Shown: positions 34,811-46,443 of the stretch, one piece after another | Position numbering within the stretch: the stretch's first letter is position 1 | How the letters are laid out: each line of letters begins with the position of its first letter | Source: Paragyromitra xinjiangensis | Lineage: Eukaryota; Ascomycota; Pezizomycetes; Pezizales; Discinaceae | NCBI GenBank assembly: GCA_038503065.1 | Contig: JBCAMK010000005.1 | Span: 1,364,001 to 1,428,000 of the forward strand | Length of the DNA: 64,000 nt | Direction: 5' to 3' | The notes under the pieces: generated by a model | Databases searched by the model: none | The model's input: only the letters and a program-made list of their open reading frames with translations | What the model was told of the DNA's origin: nothing | Position numbers and translations under genes: made by a program

Positions 34811-34844
34811 CATCATCATCATCATCATCACCATCATCACCATC
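34811..34844 (+). repeat. CAT/ATC trinucleotide microsatellite
   Basis: About eleven CAT units with single-base interruptions, in the 5' leader of POM34, directly after the polypyrimidine tract. Confidence 0.8.
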
Positions 34845-34899
34845 TATAACTTCATCCCAATCATTCATCATCATTCGTGACTAAACCCAGATCGCCCCA

Positions 34900-35731
34900 A
34901 TGTCTTCCCCCGTGACCCCGTTTAGGACCGTTCCCTCGACCCCGTTCAAAACTCCAACCCCCATTCCCACTGGCTCCTGGCGTCATCCCGCTATGGACAT
35001 TGTCGCGAAACGTAATTCTGAAAAAGCCTTTACCGACACCACCTTTCACCGACTCATGCTCAACTCCATCACCTTGTTCCTGACGTGGTTCATTCCTGCC
35101 ATGATGAAGCAATCGTTTGTTCCCCTCCCCTCCACCCTCTCGCCCGAACCTAAACTAATCCTGATCTAGCGCAACCTTCGCCAGTCTTACCCCCTCTAAC
35201 CCCACCCTCACTACATACGCGACCTACTCTATCTATGCCGCCCGTGGCATTCTCCTCTGGAACATCACCGATGCCATCTATAAGCTTCTTCGTCCCGCCG
35301 ATGAATTCACCGATATCCCTCTCACCCCCGAACAACGCAAGCTCCTCGGCCTCAATCCGGATACTCCTCTCTCTGCTGCCGCTGCCGCTGCCGCCGCATC
35401 TGGTGGTGGCATCGTCACTCCTCCCCGCTACACCAAGTCCACCCCTTCTTCCCGTACCGGCTCCCCAAGCTTCGGCATTTCCACCGGCTCCCCCATGTCC
35501 CGTAAGGCTGCTGCTACGCCCCCCCCAATGACCCCCAGTCCGTTGAGGATGGGCGGCGCTGTGGAGCGCAGAAGCAGCGGTGGGAGCTTTGGATCGCCGA
35601 TTTTTGGCGGCAGTCCCGTTACGGGTGGGAAGATTGGAGCTAGCTCGGTCGTCCCGGGGAACAAGTGGCTGTATGAAAAGAATCAGCAGAGGAAGAGTAT
35701 GCAGTTCTCACCACGCCCGAGCTGGATGTAA
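34900..35731 (+). CDS. POM34: Nuclear pore membrane protein Pom34
   Basis: Exons 34900-35114 and 35170-35731 encode 258 residues. Pom34 is a double-spanning membrane nucleoporin of the pore ring that works with Pom152 and Ndc1. The N-terminus is Thr/Pro-rich (PFRTVPSTPFKTPTP). The family block GSWRHPAMDIVAKRN follows (about residues 25-39), then TM1 (LMLNSITLFLTWFIP, about 52-66) and TM2 (YATYSIYAARGILLWNITDA, about 86-105). The motif LTPEQRKLLGLNP and a Ser/Pro/Gly-rich C-terminal tail with an alanine run come next. The protein ends in KWLYEK...PRPSWM, as in other moulds. The 55-nt intron uses a GTTTGT donor and an ATCTAG acceptor and restores a Ser codon. Confidence 0.88.
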
Positions 35732-37867
35732 ATCTTTGTTGCTAAGATGTTGTAGGTGCGGGCTTGGGGTTTTCACCTGGGAAAAATGTCTTTTCTCCCA
35801 GACCTCCGGGATTGTAATATTTTCGTGAAGTCCTTCATATTTAGAGCGTGCATTTTATTTTCATATCTCTTCTTTTTCCGTTCCTTTACGATCTTTACGA
35901 ATTGACGATAGCGTTGGAGAAAGAGATGGGATGCGTAGTAGTGGCTTCCAGACACGCATGGGCCTGACAAATCTGCAGGCACATCCCACAACTGGAGAGT
36001 CATCTTTACGGGTAGTCGGGTGGGAATTAGGGGCTAGGTCAATTCCTTTATATTGCGAGAGGGTTTTATGGCGGGCGTGTTGGTCGATTATCATTTTTGT
36101 ATTCCTACTGTATAGTATCTGGAGAGCAGCTAACCTCATAATTCAGAGAATCTAGTACGGGGGGAGGAGGAGGACTGTGTATCAATACTGTTGCGCGAGT
36201 GTATGAGTAAAGTTCCCAGCGGATGGGAATATGAACTGTCTTTGGAAGATGGTTTTTTCTATTCCCTATTTCTTATTTTTCTTTATCTCTTAATTCTCGT
36301 TGTATCTACTTAAGCTGTTCTTTGTATAATAATCAGCTGTAAGTTAGCAGTGTCATCGAATATAGTCAATTACAATACTAGATAGTGCCCAGGTTGGTTA
36401 TCTTGATGTCTGCTGCGCACGGGTAAAATACGGGGCGACTGGGTGGTGGCCAATGATTTCTTGTCGCAATAATGTCACAGACTACTGGCACAGTGACTTG
36501 GGGTTTCATAGTAGCTCAATTCTCAAGAATATATTTATCTAATCAAAATATCCTTTATCTCGGCCTATGATGACAGCAGCACGGTCTAGTATTTTATGTG
36601 ACTCTCCGAGTCATCATCCTATTACCAGTGTAATATTGACGTCCACTTCGTAAGAGTTAACACTTCCGATATCTCTTGATTCTATCCTTTGGCCCCTTCC
36701 AGTGGATGTTGTCAAAAGTAAGACTCAATAGCTCCTCCGAACTCTCAACCATTTGTTCCTCCTCATTACTTGGCGGTCGTGATCCAGCACCGAACAGTCC
36801 CCCGCTCTGTAACATGATATGTCAGACTTCTCCTGTCTTTCAACGTACCACTTTAGATCCGTATCGGAACCCTGATGCCATTGCTTACGATCCGCTTGGC
36901 GGTATTCCCGCTTCCTTGGGGCTATCTAATATCTGAGGAGACAGGGACCTTCGTCTAATTTGTTGCATGCGATATTCTTAACCCAGAAACTAGCAAGACT
37001 AAGTTCATGTATTTAACTGGAATCCGCGTCTTGCATGACAGGTGCTCCTAAGATCAGGCTGTGTTTTGTGTTGGTGAATAGAAGGGATCCTGTGCTGGGT
37101 TTAGGTGGTGGGAGGGAATGTTCTTAGACAGACTTGAATGTTCTCCGAGGCCCCGCTACGGGTTAGAGCCGTTTTGTGAAGTTGGTAGCCTGAGAATTGC
37201 TAATAGAGATGTGATATCCCCATGGAAGTGAAGTAGTGTCTTTGGGGAATAAGGCTGTCGGCTTCAGATTTCTCATGCGCTTTTTCCGATCATCTGAGAG
37301 TCCGTGGCTTACATACCGGCCGGAGAGGGTAATTTTCGAGGCCCAGCCCAGTTTTTTTCGATGCGAGGTTGAACATGTACCATCTGTTTGAGACCATATT
37401 TCGGATGATTTCCAGGATTTCATGCTCTTTCAGACCTGAAACTCCTATTGAGGTTGAAGACTGGATGGAGATAGCTTCTAAAGGTCTCGGTTAATCCTTC
37501 CAATGGCTATGATGGCTTGAAGTAAGCCCTGCTGGAGTGCCTCGGTGCAGGATGAGCGAGAAGCGGATCTCATTGAAGGTTTCAATTCAATGTTATCATC
37601 GTGCCGCTGATGTAGTCTTTTCCGTCATCACATGTCAGAATTTACCAATTGTAGGAGAGTGTAGTTTACTTACATATTTTAATGTCGTCGAGTGGAGATG
37701 GTAGCTATTTTATAGGTGCTGGTGAAAGTCATCTTTATCTTCAGGGTGCCGAATGATGAAATCGCTAGTGCGTTTAATTCGTTCCGTCTATTCGCTGCAT
37801 GCACTATTTGTAAGAATCTCACCTAGAAGGGCGGTCTTGCCATGAATTTGCTTTTCGACGGTCACAA

Positions 37868-38130
37868 GCTGCGGTGTTGATGCTGGAGGCTCCTGTCAAT
37901 TGCCGACGCACGGACCAGTGCATATTTGGATGCCAAGTTGGACCAAGCAGACCAAGCATTAGCCCCCAGAATGCTTGATGCCAAGATATTGAATACCCAA
38001 GCGAAGACAAGGGCACAGGGCCGAGGGCTGGATGTGTTGTTCAAGGCGCCAAATGCGGTGTACAGCAGCGCAGGAGAGTGGAACCGGGGAAAGAGGATAT
38101 GGGAGAGGACTGGAGGTACAAACTCGGAGG
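37868..38130 (-). CDS. Possible exon of an uncharacterised membrane protein
   Basis: On the minus strand an open frame reads LYTAFGALNNTSSPRP, then CALVFAWVFNILASSILG and ANAWSAWSNLASKYALVR before a stop. The hydrophobic run with Trp/Ala/Gly looks like a real membrane segment, not random translation. There is no Met at its start; a plausible acceptor (CTCCAG) lies at its 5' edge, so it would have to be an internal or last exon. I could not find convincing partner exons. It may be a relic or an unannotated gene. Unrecognised. Confidence 0.25.
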
Positions 38131-38294
38131 GTTATTTGAGAAGCTAGAGCCGACAGGCGTCATATTCCCGTTAGCTTTGCATTTGTCGATGTATGTAGAA
38201 TACATAGCAGCTACGGGGTCACGGGGGCTGGAGGGATATCGGACGTGATCGGGTATGCGATTGATTGATTGCCGGACAAGCTTGCGCGATAGCA

Positions 38295-38365
38295 TACATG
38301 TACTCTACCGTCGTTGAGCACTGGAAAACTCCAAACCTACATGTACACATAGGTACATACATGTA
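38295..38365. repeat. Cluster of three TACATGTA palindromes
   Basis: Exact copies at 38295-38302, 38338-38345 and 38358-38365, the densest group in the window, 1.5 kb upstream of GID7. Confidence 0.7.
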
Positions 38366-39864
38366 CTTGCGAGAGAATAGACGGCAGAAGCATGTCCGCT
38401 ATGACGGCCGTATACATTGAAAATGAGGATAAGAGGGGAACGGCGAGGTCGTGAGATACGTGTAGTAGCTACATGAGTCTAGATAATGGATATCATATCC
38501 AGAGTACTCAGCACAGTATGATACAGACAGCAGCAAACACTCGGGGACCAGTGAATGGACGTATCACTTTGTTCGTGGGAGTTATAGAGGTTTTCTTCAT
38601 TCGGGTGAACCCACTGCTTATTCTGTTCCGAAAATGATGCACAGATGGATTAGATATCATTTTATTATTGCGTGAATATTCTCCAGGAGAGCACGCTTCA
38701 GGTGCATATCATATGTTTAGCACCTCTAAACCTCCATCCTCGAGTCGCCTCTTCCCCACTCTCGCCCACACATTCACTTCCGCCTCTTCGTCCCATCCCC
38801 CTCTATTCACCCTCTCTGTTATCGTCCAAAGACCGTTCGACAGCCTGCTTCTCTCGGCTCCTAGCTCCAGCTTCTCCTCTCCCCCATCTTCCCCTCCTGG
38901 TCTTGCTTCCTGAATAGCACAACTGTCCATCCCCCTCCTTCCTGGCCTGTCTACGTCAGTTTCGTCTTCAACCACCTTGCAGGGCTAGTTTACACGTTGA
39001 TAGCGTGCGTTGGACCGTTTCACCCCTCTCAGAGCTCTGACAACGCCGCACTCCTCATCACTAAGTTTGGGCCTCAACGTCACGGAATCTTCCCATTCGC
39101 CATCCACTACACCTGATATCCTTGGAACTTCTTTGTAGGCTCCCAGCTGCCTTCAGCCTTCCACGGAGCTACACCCACCATCCGCTCACTTGAACCCGCG
39201 GCTTCCCAGCCAAAATTCGCGTAGAAGTAGGAGGTCATTCTAGAAGATTTCGATTCCTTTTTTCGGGTCACCGTGCACGCTTTGCTGCTTCTATCCAAAC
39301 ACAGCACACCTGATTTACTTCTTTCAACGTCGTGGTTACAATCAGCACTTTCCTTGGACAAACTCACTGCCGTCTGAGGTGCTACTGCTTTCTCCCACGT
39401 TAACACCCTGTCCTCTCTTGTCTTTCCTTCTTTCACCCCCCCCCACCACCCTCTAGAACCGGTTTAGCGGTCGTCACCCACTGCACCCTCTCATCTCAAG
39501 ACTTAGTTCTCGAGGTGTGAAGTGTTGGCAGTAGTCGACTATCCGCCAGACCACCTATATCATCGTCGTCCTGGCAACAAGAAGATCTCACGGAGCTCTT
39601 GTATCCTCCGACGAAAGCGAAAGCGAATCCGTACCCATAAATCGAGGTCAATCGTCAGCAGATAGGCCTCCGAGGTCCTCGACTCTTGGAGCACAACCCC
39701 AGCAGTCAGGCGCCTCCTCTACTGCCACATCTCCACAGCAGGGGCTCCACCAGCAAGGAGGTAACGAACTTCCCGCCAGGAAACGCAGACGAACGTCCGC
39801 GTATAACCCAGGCAGTGAGACGACCTTTCCACCTTATCCTCCCGGTAGCGGCGCCAACTCCAAT

Positions 39865-42131
39865 ATGAGAATCGAGAATAGTGGCATCATCTCTCAAGGT
39901 CCGACGGGCAACGGAGCTTCATCGCCTGCGAGGTCGGTTGCGACGAATGGCAATAGCATCACTTCATCGGTTCGGAATGGATCTGCAAAGCCCGATGCGG
40001 GATCCAACTCTTCTTCGTTCACCATGCTTGCCCCACCTACACCAAAACCGAACTATTTTGGCCATGACCGGGAGGAAATAACGAGGATTACCATCCAGTC
40101 CTTGGTGGATCTGGGTTATCACCGGGCTGCAGCGGTACTAGAAGAGGAGAGCGAGTATACATTGGAGTCGCCGGAGGTATCGGAGTTCAGGAAGGCTGTG
40201 CTGGAGGGGCAATGGTCAAAGGCGGAGGAGCTACTCTTTGGTTTGGAGATCAATAAAGATGACGACGTTAATGTAAGCTTTTATTTCTAATTTTGGCATT
40301 TGGATTCTCTATGGGGGTATACGAGGTTTATGCTGGTGAAATTGGGCCACTAATGCTGACAAAATGCAATGGATAGGCTCTATTATTTTACATGAGACGA
40401 CAGAAATTTCTAGAGCTGCTGGAAACTAGAGAGGTATCGAGAGCTCTGCAAGTTCTCCGGACAGAACTTACGCCATTGAATCAAAGTGTAGACAAACTAC
40501 ATTCCTTGTCAAGGTAGGAAGATCCAATCGCCGGAATGCATTTGGTGTAGGGTGCTTTTGCCCACCATTAAGTTTGTGTGTTATGTGTGCTGACAAGGAA
40601 ACCGGGTACAGTTTGATGATGTGTCTAGACGCAGAGGATCTTAAGTCCCGAGCGGGATGGGACGGAGCCGCGGGATTGTCGCGGCAACATCTGCTCTCGG
40701 AATTGTCCAGTAAATCAGCCTTTAAAATTCCCTAATGATTGTACTTTATTTCTAATGCGGGATGCACATGTAGAATCCATCTCACCCTCAGTAATGATTC
40801 CCGAGCACCGCCTAGCCTCTCTACTAGATCAAGTCAAGCAGACACAGATCTCAAAGTGTCTTTATCATAACACTGCAAACTCACCTTCATTATATTCAGA
40901 TCATAAATGCGACAGAAATCAATTTCCATTATCGACGGTGCAGGTTTTGAAAGATCACAGCGACGAGGTCTGGTTTGTACAGTTCTCAAATGATGGGACA
41001 AGGTTAGCAACTGGTAGCAAAGATAATACAGTCATTATATGGGATCTTGAAGTAAGTATCAACATCAAAGTATCCCATTAGTGCTTCCGTGGCGGTATGC
41101 TAAGAATTGAACATAGGCATTCGAGCCGATACATACATTCAAGGAACATCAAAACCATGTAACGTGTGTACAGTGGTCGCCAGATGATTCACGGTTGTTA
41201 AGTTGTTCGACAGACACAAAAGCAAAATTGTGGGATACTAGAGTGAGTTTCATCCAAATAACAGTTATGATATCCTAAGGTTTCGGTGAATAACACGTTT
41301 TTATGTTTACTTTTAGACTGGTGAATGTATTCGGACATTATCGGCACACACAGACTGGGTGAGCTCGTGCGCTTGGGCGCCAGATGGGCAAACTTTCGTA
41401 ACTGGCAGTGTAGACCGAGAAATGATTGTTTGGGATTTGGATGGGAGAGATATTCACCGGTGGACGGGGTCAAGGATATACGACTTAGCAATAACACCGG
41501 ACGGACAGAAGTTAGCTGCCATCTGCACGCAGAAGAAGCTACACGTTTATAACTTTGTGACGCGGGAGAAAGAGTACGACCTCGCGTTAGGCTGCGAGCT
41601 TACGTGCATATCCGTCAGCAAGGATTCGAGACACCTGCTCATAAATATGGGCGCTAACGTACAAGAGGTGCATCTATTGAACATTGAGACGGCAGAGGTT
41701 GTAAGGAAATTCTCAGGGCAGAAGCAGCAAGAATTCATGATACGGAATTGTTTTGGGGGAGCAGACGAGAATTTTGTAGTGTCTGGGAGTGAAGGTTTGT
41801 TATCTATCCTAGTACGGTGAGACTGTTTAGTTATTAACGTGTTCTAGACTCAAATGTTTATATTTGGCACAAAGAAAACGGAACGTTGGTTGAGACCTTA
41901 CCAGGTCACGCGGGAATCGTGAATTGCGTCGCCTGGAATCCGGCGAATCCGCATATGTTCGCGTCCGCTGGCGACGATCACAACGTGCGAATGTAAGCAT
42001 ACGATTTCCCAACCCCTCCCAAACACGTCGGGATATCCGCTAACAGGGATTGGTTCATTAGATGGTCAAAAGCACCACAGCCTCAGCTCAAAGGGAAAAT
42101 GAAAGGCATTACAGAGGCTTTTGGTCGTTAA
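39865..42131 (+). CDS. GID7: GID/CTLH ubiquitin-ligase WD40 subunit (Gid7/WDR26)
   Basis: Exons 39865-40272, 40377-40513, 40612-40709, 40774-41051, 41117-41242, 41317-41794, 41848-41992 and 42062-42131 encode 579 residues from Met 39865. It scaffolds the GID/CTLH E3 ligase that degrades gluconeogenic enzymes and other targets. Domains: a disordered Ser/Asn-rich N-terminus; LisH (ITRITIQSLVDLGYHRAAAV, about 73-92); CTLH (EFRKAVLEGQWSKAEELLFG onward); then WD repeats (GSKDNTVIIWDLE, CSTDTKAKLWDTR, GSVDREMIVWDLDG, SAGDDHNVRIW). The end GITEAFGR is typical. The frame stays open 330 bp upstream of Met 39865 with protein-like content (ELPARKRRRTSAYNPG), so the true start is probably further upstream, possibly in an unseen exon. 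The last intron has two in-frame acceptors 15 nt apart (42046 and 42061). Confidence 0.93.
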
Positions 42132-42897
42132 ATTAACAGAAGTGGCATGTCCCGCTCAGTTATTATTTTCTTTGTGGAGGGCTTCTACACCAACAGATGC
42201 ATAGTTATAGAACGGCAGCGCCCCAGTAATTGAGAAGCTTCCCATCAAATTTCTACGGTGACAGTCGTATCTATATCCGCAACCGTGCTTGTATACTGTA
42301 TTTTTTTCTTTCTTTTTCTCCTTATATCGTTTTCGGGCTTGCGAATGTTTGAGTGCTGGGGAATAGGGTTGGTTAAGATGATTAGGCGTGTGGGGTGGTT
42401 TGGCGGGTGGTTGGAAATAAATTGGACTGGAGACATACTTTAAGCTGGTGGAGTGGGAATTGGTACTGCCTTTATTATTTTCCTCCTGCTTTGTTTTTCT
42501 TTTCTACACCTGTACTATCAACGTCACTGGTTCTTGTAGGTTGCGTCGGATGGGATGGTTAGAATTATTTTACGGTGTTTGTGGATGATTCATGGGGAGG
42601 GGAATTTTTTGCAGGTAACTTGAGACGCACGATGGGATTTTATACGCCTATGCGCCCCATTTTTCTGTTCTTTTTCGTTTGGAAAGAGGTGTGAACGTCT
42701 TTGAGCCTTAGATGAGTTGGGTTTATCATTTTGTTTTACTATCATTTTTCAAAAGCTATAAGTGCTTTCTCGGAGGCGTCAATATTATTTATTTAGGGTG
42801 GTATTTTTTTTGAATTGTACTCTGCGATCTAAAGTAAAGAATCTGGTTTTAAGATCAATGCAAGGATATCGCCACCTCTTGGTTCACTCACACTTCC
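42132..42897. other. Convergent intergenic region
   Basis: 770 bp between the stops of GID7 and QNS1, T-rich in the middle (42300-42340, 42470-42500). No gene seen. Confidence 0.4.
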
Positions 42898-45661
42898 TTA
42901 CTCTTGTTTTCCTTTTGTAGTCAGAGCGGCAACTGTCGCCTCGATCTTCTTATACGGCCAGCTGAAGGCAGGATACAAAAATGGTCTCAGATCGAATCTA
43001 TATATAATATCAGTCAGTAGCTTTCCCCAAGAGACAAGCAGAGGAACCCACCGATTATCATCTGGACTATACTGTTCTGCATGATATGAAGGTGTAAGAA
43101 TTGTTTGCTTATGCCTGTTAATAGCATAGTAGTAAAAGAAATTCCTGGTTTTTGTTGCAATATCCCTCGGACTCATACGGTCACCCCACTCATGGAGAAG
43201 CTTATTAAAAGCTCCCCAGGGACCTAACTTGTCGTTCTTACGCAAACGGCCAAAAACGGAAAGTTCATCGTAAGTGAAGCCCATGTCGGCCTCGTCGGAC
43301 TGCACGTACTCCTTGGTGATGGGTTCCAGTTCCGCTGTTGGCACCGCGGTGAGGAAGTCATTTAAGATGGGGATTTCAAACTTGTCACGTGCGTAGGCGA
43401 TAAATGCTTTCAGGTCAGTCTTAGATATGCCGCCAATAGGGTTAATGTCAGCGCTCGAACAGTCATATTTGGTCAGGTAGCCGCGGAGACTGGAGTTTGA
43501 CGATTTTAGACCACAGCACAAGAGAATACGGCGAATTGGAGTCATACCACTCGTCAACGTTTGCACTCCCTAGCACTAGCAGGCCACCTTGTTTGCCACG
43601 GACCCAGGGTAGGAGTTGAGCAAATAAATATGCTAAAACCATTCGCAGCCTTGCCTAAGATATTCATTCATCAGAAATCACTCGCAGGATCAATCATGCA
43701 GATAGGTGAAACACTTACTTGAATATTCTGTAAGGCAAGGTTCTCCGTTTTTGAGCCTCCATGGACCTGAAACATAGGCTTCTTCCCTGTTACGAAGATG
43801 AAGAGATCTCTCACAGAGTTGACCAAAGAATCCATATTTAGGTCAACATGATAGGCTCCAATGGCTTCAGCAAGGTCTTTAGCCCGTTGCCGGGTTTCCT
43901 TACTAGAGTTCTCAGTGCCCATGTAAGATGTATGGAAAATGCGGCCTGCGAGCTCTTGTGGTGTCTTCGGCGTCCAGGTAGAGTTTTCTGGTTCTCCAGT
44001 AATCTTGCGAGCATCCCTGATAACTTGTTCCTCTACGAGTAGTTGCTCCTGTCAGCTTTAGATACGATAGTGGGATAGATATCTTGGTAGAGATTTACCT
44101 CCATTCTCACACGCCTCAACAACGAGCCTGCACATTGAATGCACAATGGTCGCAGTGGCACAACTATCTATTCCTCCGCTCAACGGCAGAAAGAACCCGG
44201 AAACTCCTCCACATCTTCTCAAATAGTCCCACAACCAGCAAGCTGGGCCAAGTGCAATCTCTTCTTCAGCAGTGTGGAAGCGCACGTCAATCTCTTTGCT
44301 AGGTTTGATAGAGAGATCGACAGTGGTGCCTTCCGCGGAGAGACTTATATCAGCCTCAATGCGTTTGTAGGGTGTATTTTGGATGGCTTGTGCGCCTCTT
44401 GATGGCGAAAAGCGATAACTGCGAACTTCTTCCAGATCGACGGTAGCTGTTATGACTTCCTACACGCGGTGTAAGAGGTTATGAGAGATATAGTCTATGT
44501 TTAGGGTTACCAACCACATCTTTCAGAGAAAACTGGGAACCCTGAGCAACGATCTTGCCATTAATTCCAATGATGGCAGAGCCATCATAATACAGGCGGT
44601 CGCCGTCACAACCTTGTTGGTTTGCATAAAGATAGATACCCCCACACTAGAATGCAGGGGAATTTAGAATACTTGTTTCAAATAGCCTGTAGGTGTTGTA
44701 CTACCTTCTTTGTGGCCTCCGTCATCAATTCAATTCTCGTGTTCAGTTTACGTAGTTCATGATGACTTCCGCTAGAGTTCGTCATAATCTCTATACCATC
44801 CAGAGACATACCAATATGTGGACTTCACTATATTAGTAATAAATAACCCTAGGGTGTTTCCACATAAACATGCCTGTTTGGTGTGAATAGCTCCTCACAC
44901 GTTTCTGCCGCGATACAAGTATCGTAAGTTGAAATTGCAGCATCGCCAAAAGGTACCTTCCTCTGTCCAGTAATTTCCGTAATCATCCTTGGAAGGTAGT
45001 ACTCCTCAACATACTTCACCCTACCCCAACCAGTGAAATATCGCATCTCCCGATAGTTTCCATCATTAGCAAGGTAAATCTTGGGGCGGATGAGGAGAAT
45101 TTTTTTGTTGTGAGCAATTATTCGGCAATTGTATCGGATGTTCTTGTGTCCCACAGGCCTTTACACAGCTGGTCAGAAGGGTTTCCAGAATAATCTTTAT
45201 AACTTGCAGAGATATATGAACAAACATTCCAATATCAAGCAGAATATCCTGACAATCCTCATGTTGAATAATCTTAGCTAGCATCTCCCAAGAGTGAAGA
45301 TAGGTATCTCCTATGAACTTGGTCAGATTATTGTTTGCTATCAAAAGCTGGAATCTGGGTCATACCTTCTAGGAAATGGTCGAGACACCCATAACCGCTT
45401 TATCCATCAGAATTGATTAGCAACTCCGTTCGATAATAATTAAAATACGTACGTTACTTCAAGCTCCGGCCCAACCCTCAAAGAGGCACCAGCCTTTTTA
45501 GCAATACGAATACTCTCAATGATTCTCTCAGCATTTCCTTCAAAATCAAGTGCCCATTGGTTGAGTGAACTATGAAATGAAACACGTTAGCTATATATTA
45601 TCTTTTTTTATGGTAATCAGGATTTTACGTGCCATGTTGCTAAAATTGCGAGGTGACCCAT
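42898..45661 (-). CDS. QNS1: Glutamine-dependent NAD+ synthetase
   Basis: Eleven exons (minus): 45661-45633, 45569-45453, 45397-45366, 45310-45226, 45158-44874, 44822-44705, 44646-44515, 44459-44099, 44032-43719, 43654-43548, 43489-42898; 723 residues, near the yeast 714. It amidates NaAD to NAD+, the last step of de novo and salvage NAD synthesis. The N-terminal nitrilase-type glutaminase ([21 protein letters not shown], the catalytic Glu in GPELEVTGYGC, and [18 protein letters not shown] carrying the active Cys) precedes an ATP-pyrophosphatase synthetase domain ([41 protein letters not shown] is split over two exons). Two introns, 45570-45632 and 44823-44873, can only be joined in frame with GC donors (TG|GCACGT and AG|GCATGT). 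All other junctions are GT..AG. Confidence 0.94.
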
Positions 45662-46443
45662 TTTTGCAAGTAGTTTGAAGATGTTTGTTTATCAAGGGTT
45701 TGTTCGGCAAATGACGCATGCCATGCGGGGCCTATCGACAGAAAACGCAGGGTAACTCTTGGCATTATCACACATTCTTGCAGCCGGTGAGTGATTGTGT
45801 ATGATGTCAAAGGCTTTGCCCATCCAAGTTGGATGGCTAGGTGTCAGATACACGTATGTACTACAACCAGCAGCACAATCGGTCAGTCATGGACTTCCAT
45901 AAGAGATTGTGGTGTTTATAGCTAGAAGTCGCCCCACCGACATGTACTCTTGCCCAACTACTACCTGCGAGTACATGTATTCTCGAAAAGTAGCCTACGC
46001 CAGGCTTGCAGTCCGCATCATGACTACATGTAAATACACGATAAGAAAAGCGTAGTCGTGTAAGGATAGAAAGCTCCTAAGTGTAACGCTAGTGGGGAAA
46101 CTGGAACTGGATATTGTAATCTTGTGTTCAAGCGAGTGCGAATCATCCGCGGCTGAATGGAATTGCTTATATATAATTATAGGAAAAACAGGTATCATTA
46201 ATAGACACTCTTCTCATTATTTGGACATGGGATGGAAAACGAAACAGAAGCGAGCAAAACGAGTGAAAACTCCGCTGTCTACAATCTTTGGGCAAAGTCA
46301 AAAAAATCATTCCGCCAACTCCGCTTATACAAAGCCTTAGTCATTACCATCTCATTCACAGATCGTCATACTTCCCATCCACGATCTCGCAGGTAAATAT
46401 ATCTCCTCACACATCATTCCTCGCTTCTACGTGCTCAAAGAGC
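45662..46443. other. Tandem intergenic region with two TACATGTA copies
   Basis: 780 bp between VPS1 (stop) and QNS1 (start), both on the minus strand. TACATGTA lies at 45972-45979 and 46025-46032, about 310-365 bp upstream of the QNS1 start. No gene seen. Confidence 0.45.

Larger units (their letters stand above)
34431..34899. promoter_or_regulatory. Divergent promoter shared by the ANL gene and POM34
   Basis: 470 bp between divergent starts (305 bp if the upstream ANL Met is used). It contains the perfect inverted repeat at 34647-34669, a nearly pure pyrimidine tract at about 34735-34808 and a CAT/ATC run at 34811-34844. The last two lie in the POM34 leader. Confidence 0.55.
35732..39864. 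other. 4.1-kb gap, probably the promoter and leader of GID7
   Basis: The longest gap in the window. It holds a cluster of three TACATGTA copies (38295-38365), a minus-strand candidate exon (about 37868-38130) and, at its right end, an open frame (39535-39864) continuous with GID7. Nothing else is convincing. The region 38690-39480 is C/T-rich like a fungal leader, so a long 5' UTR or a distal first exon of GID7 is likely. Confidence 0.45.

Noticed and set aside
36676..36936. Plus-strand frame in the 4.1-kb gap
   Set aside because: No recognisable motif, no supporting splice context, and length expected by chance in this base composition.
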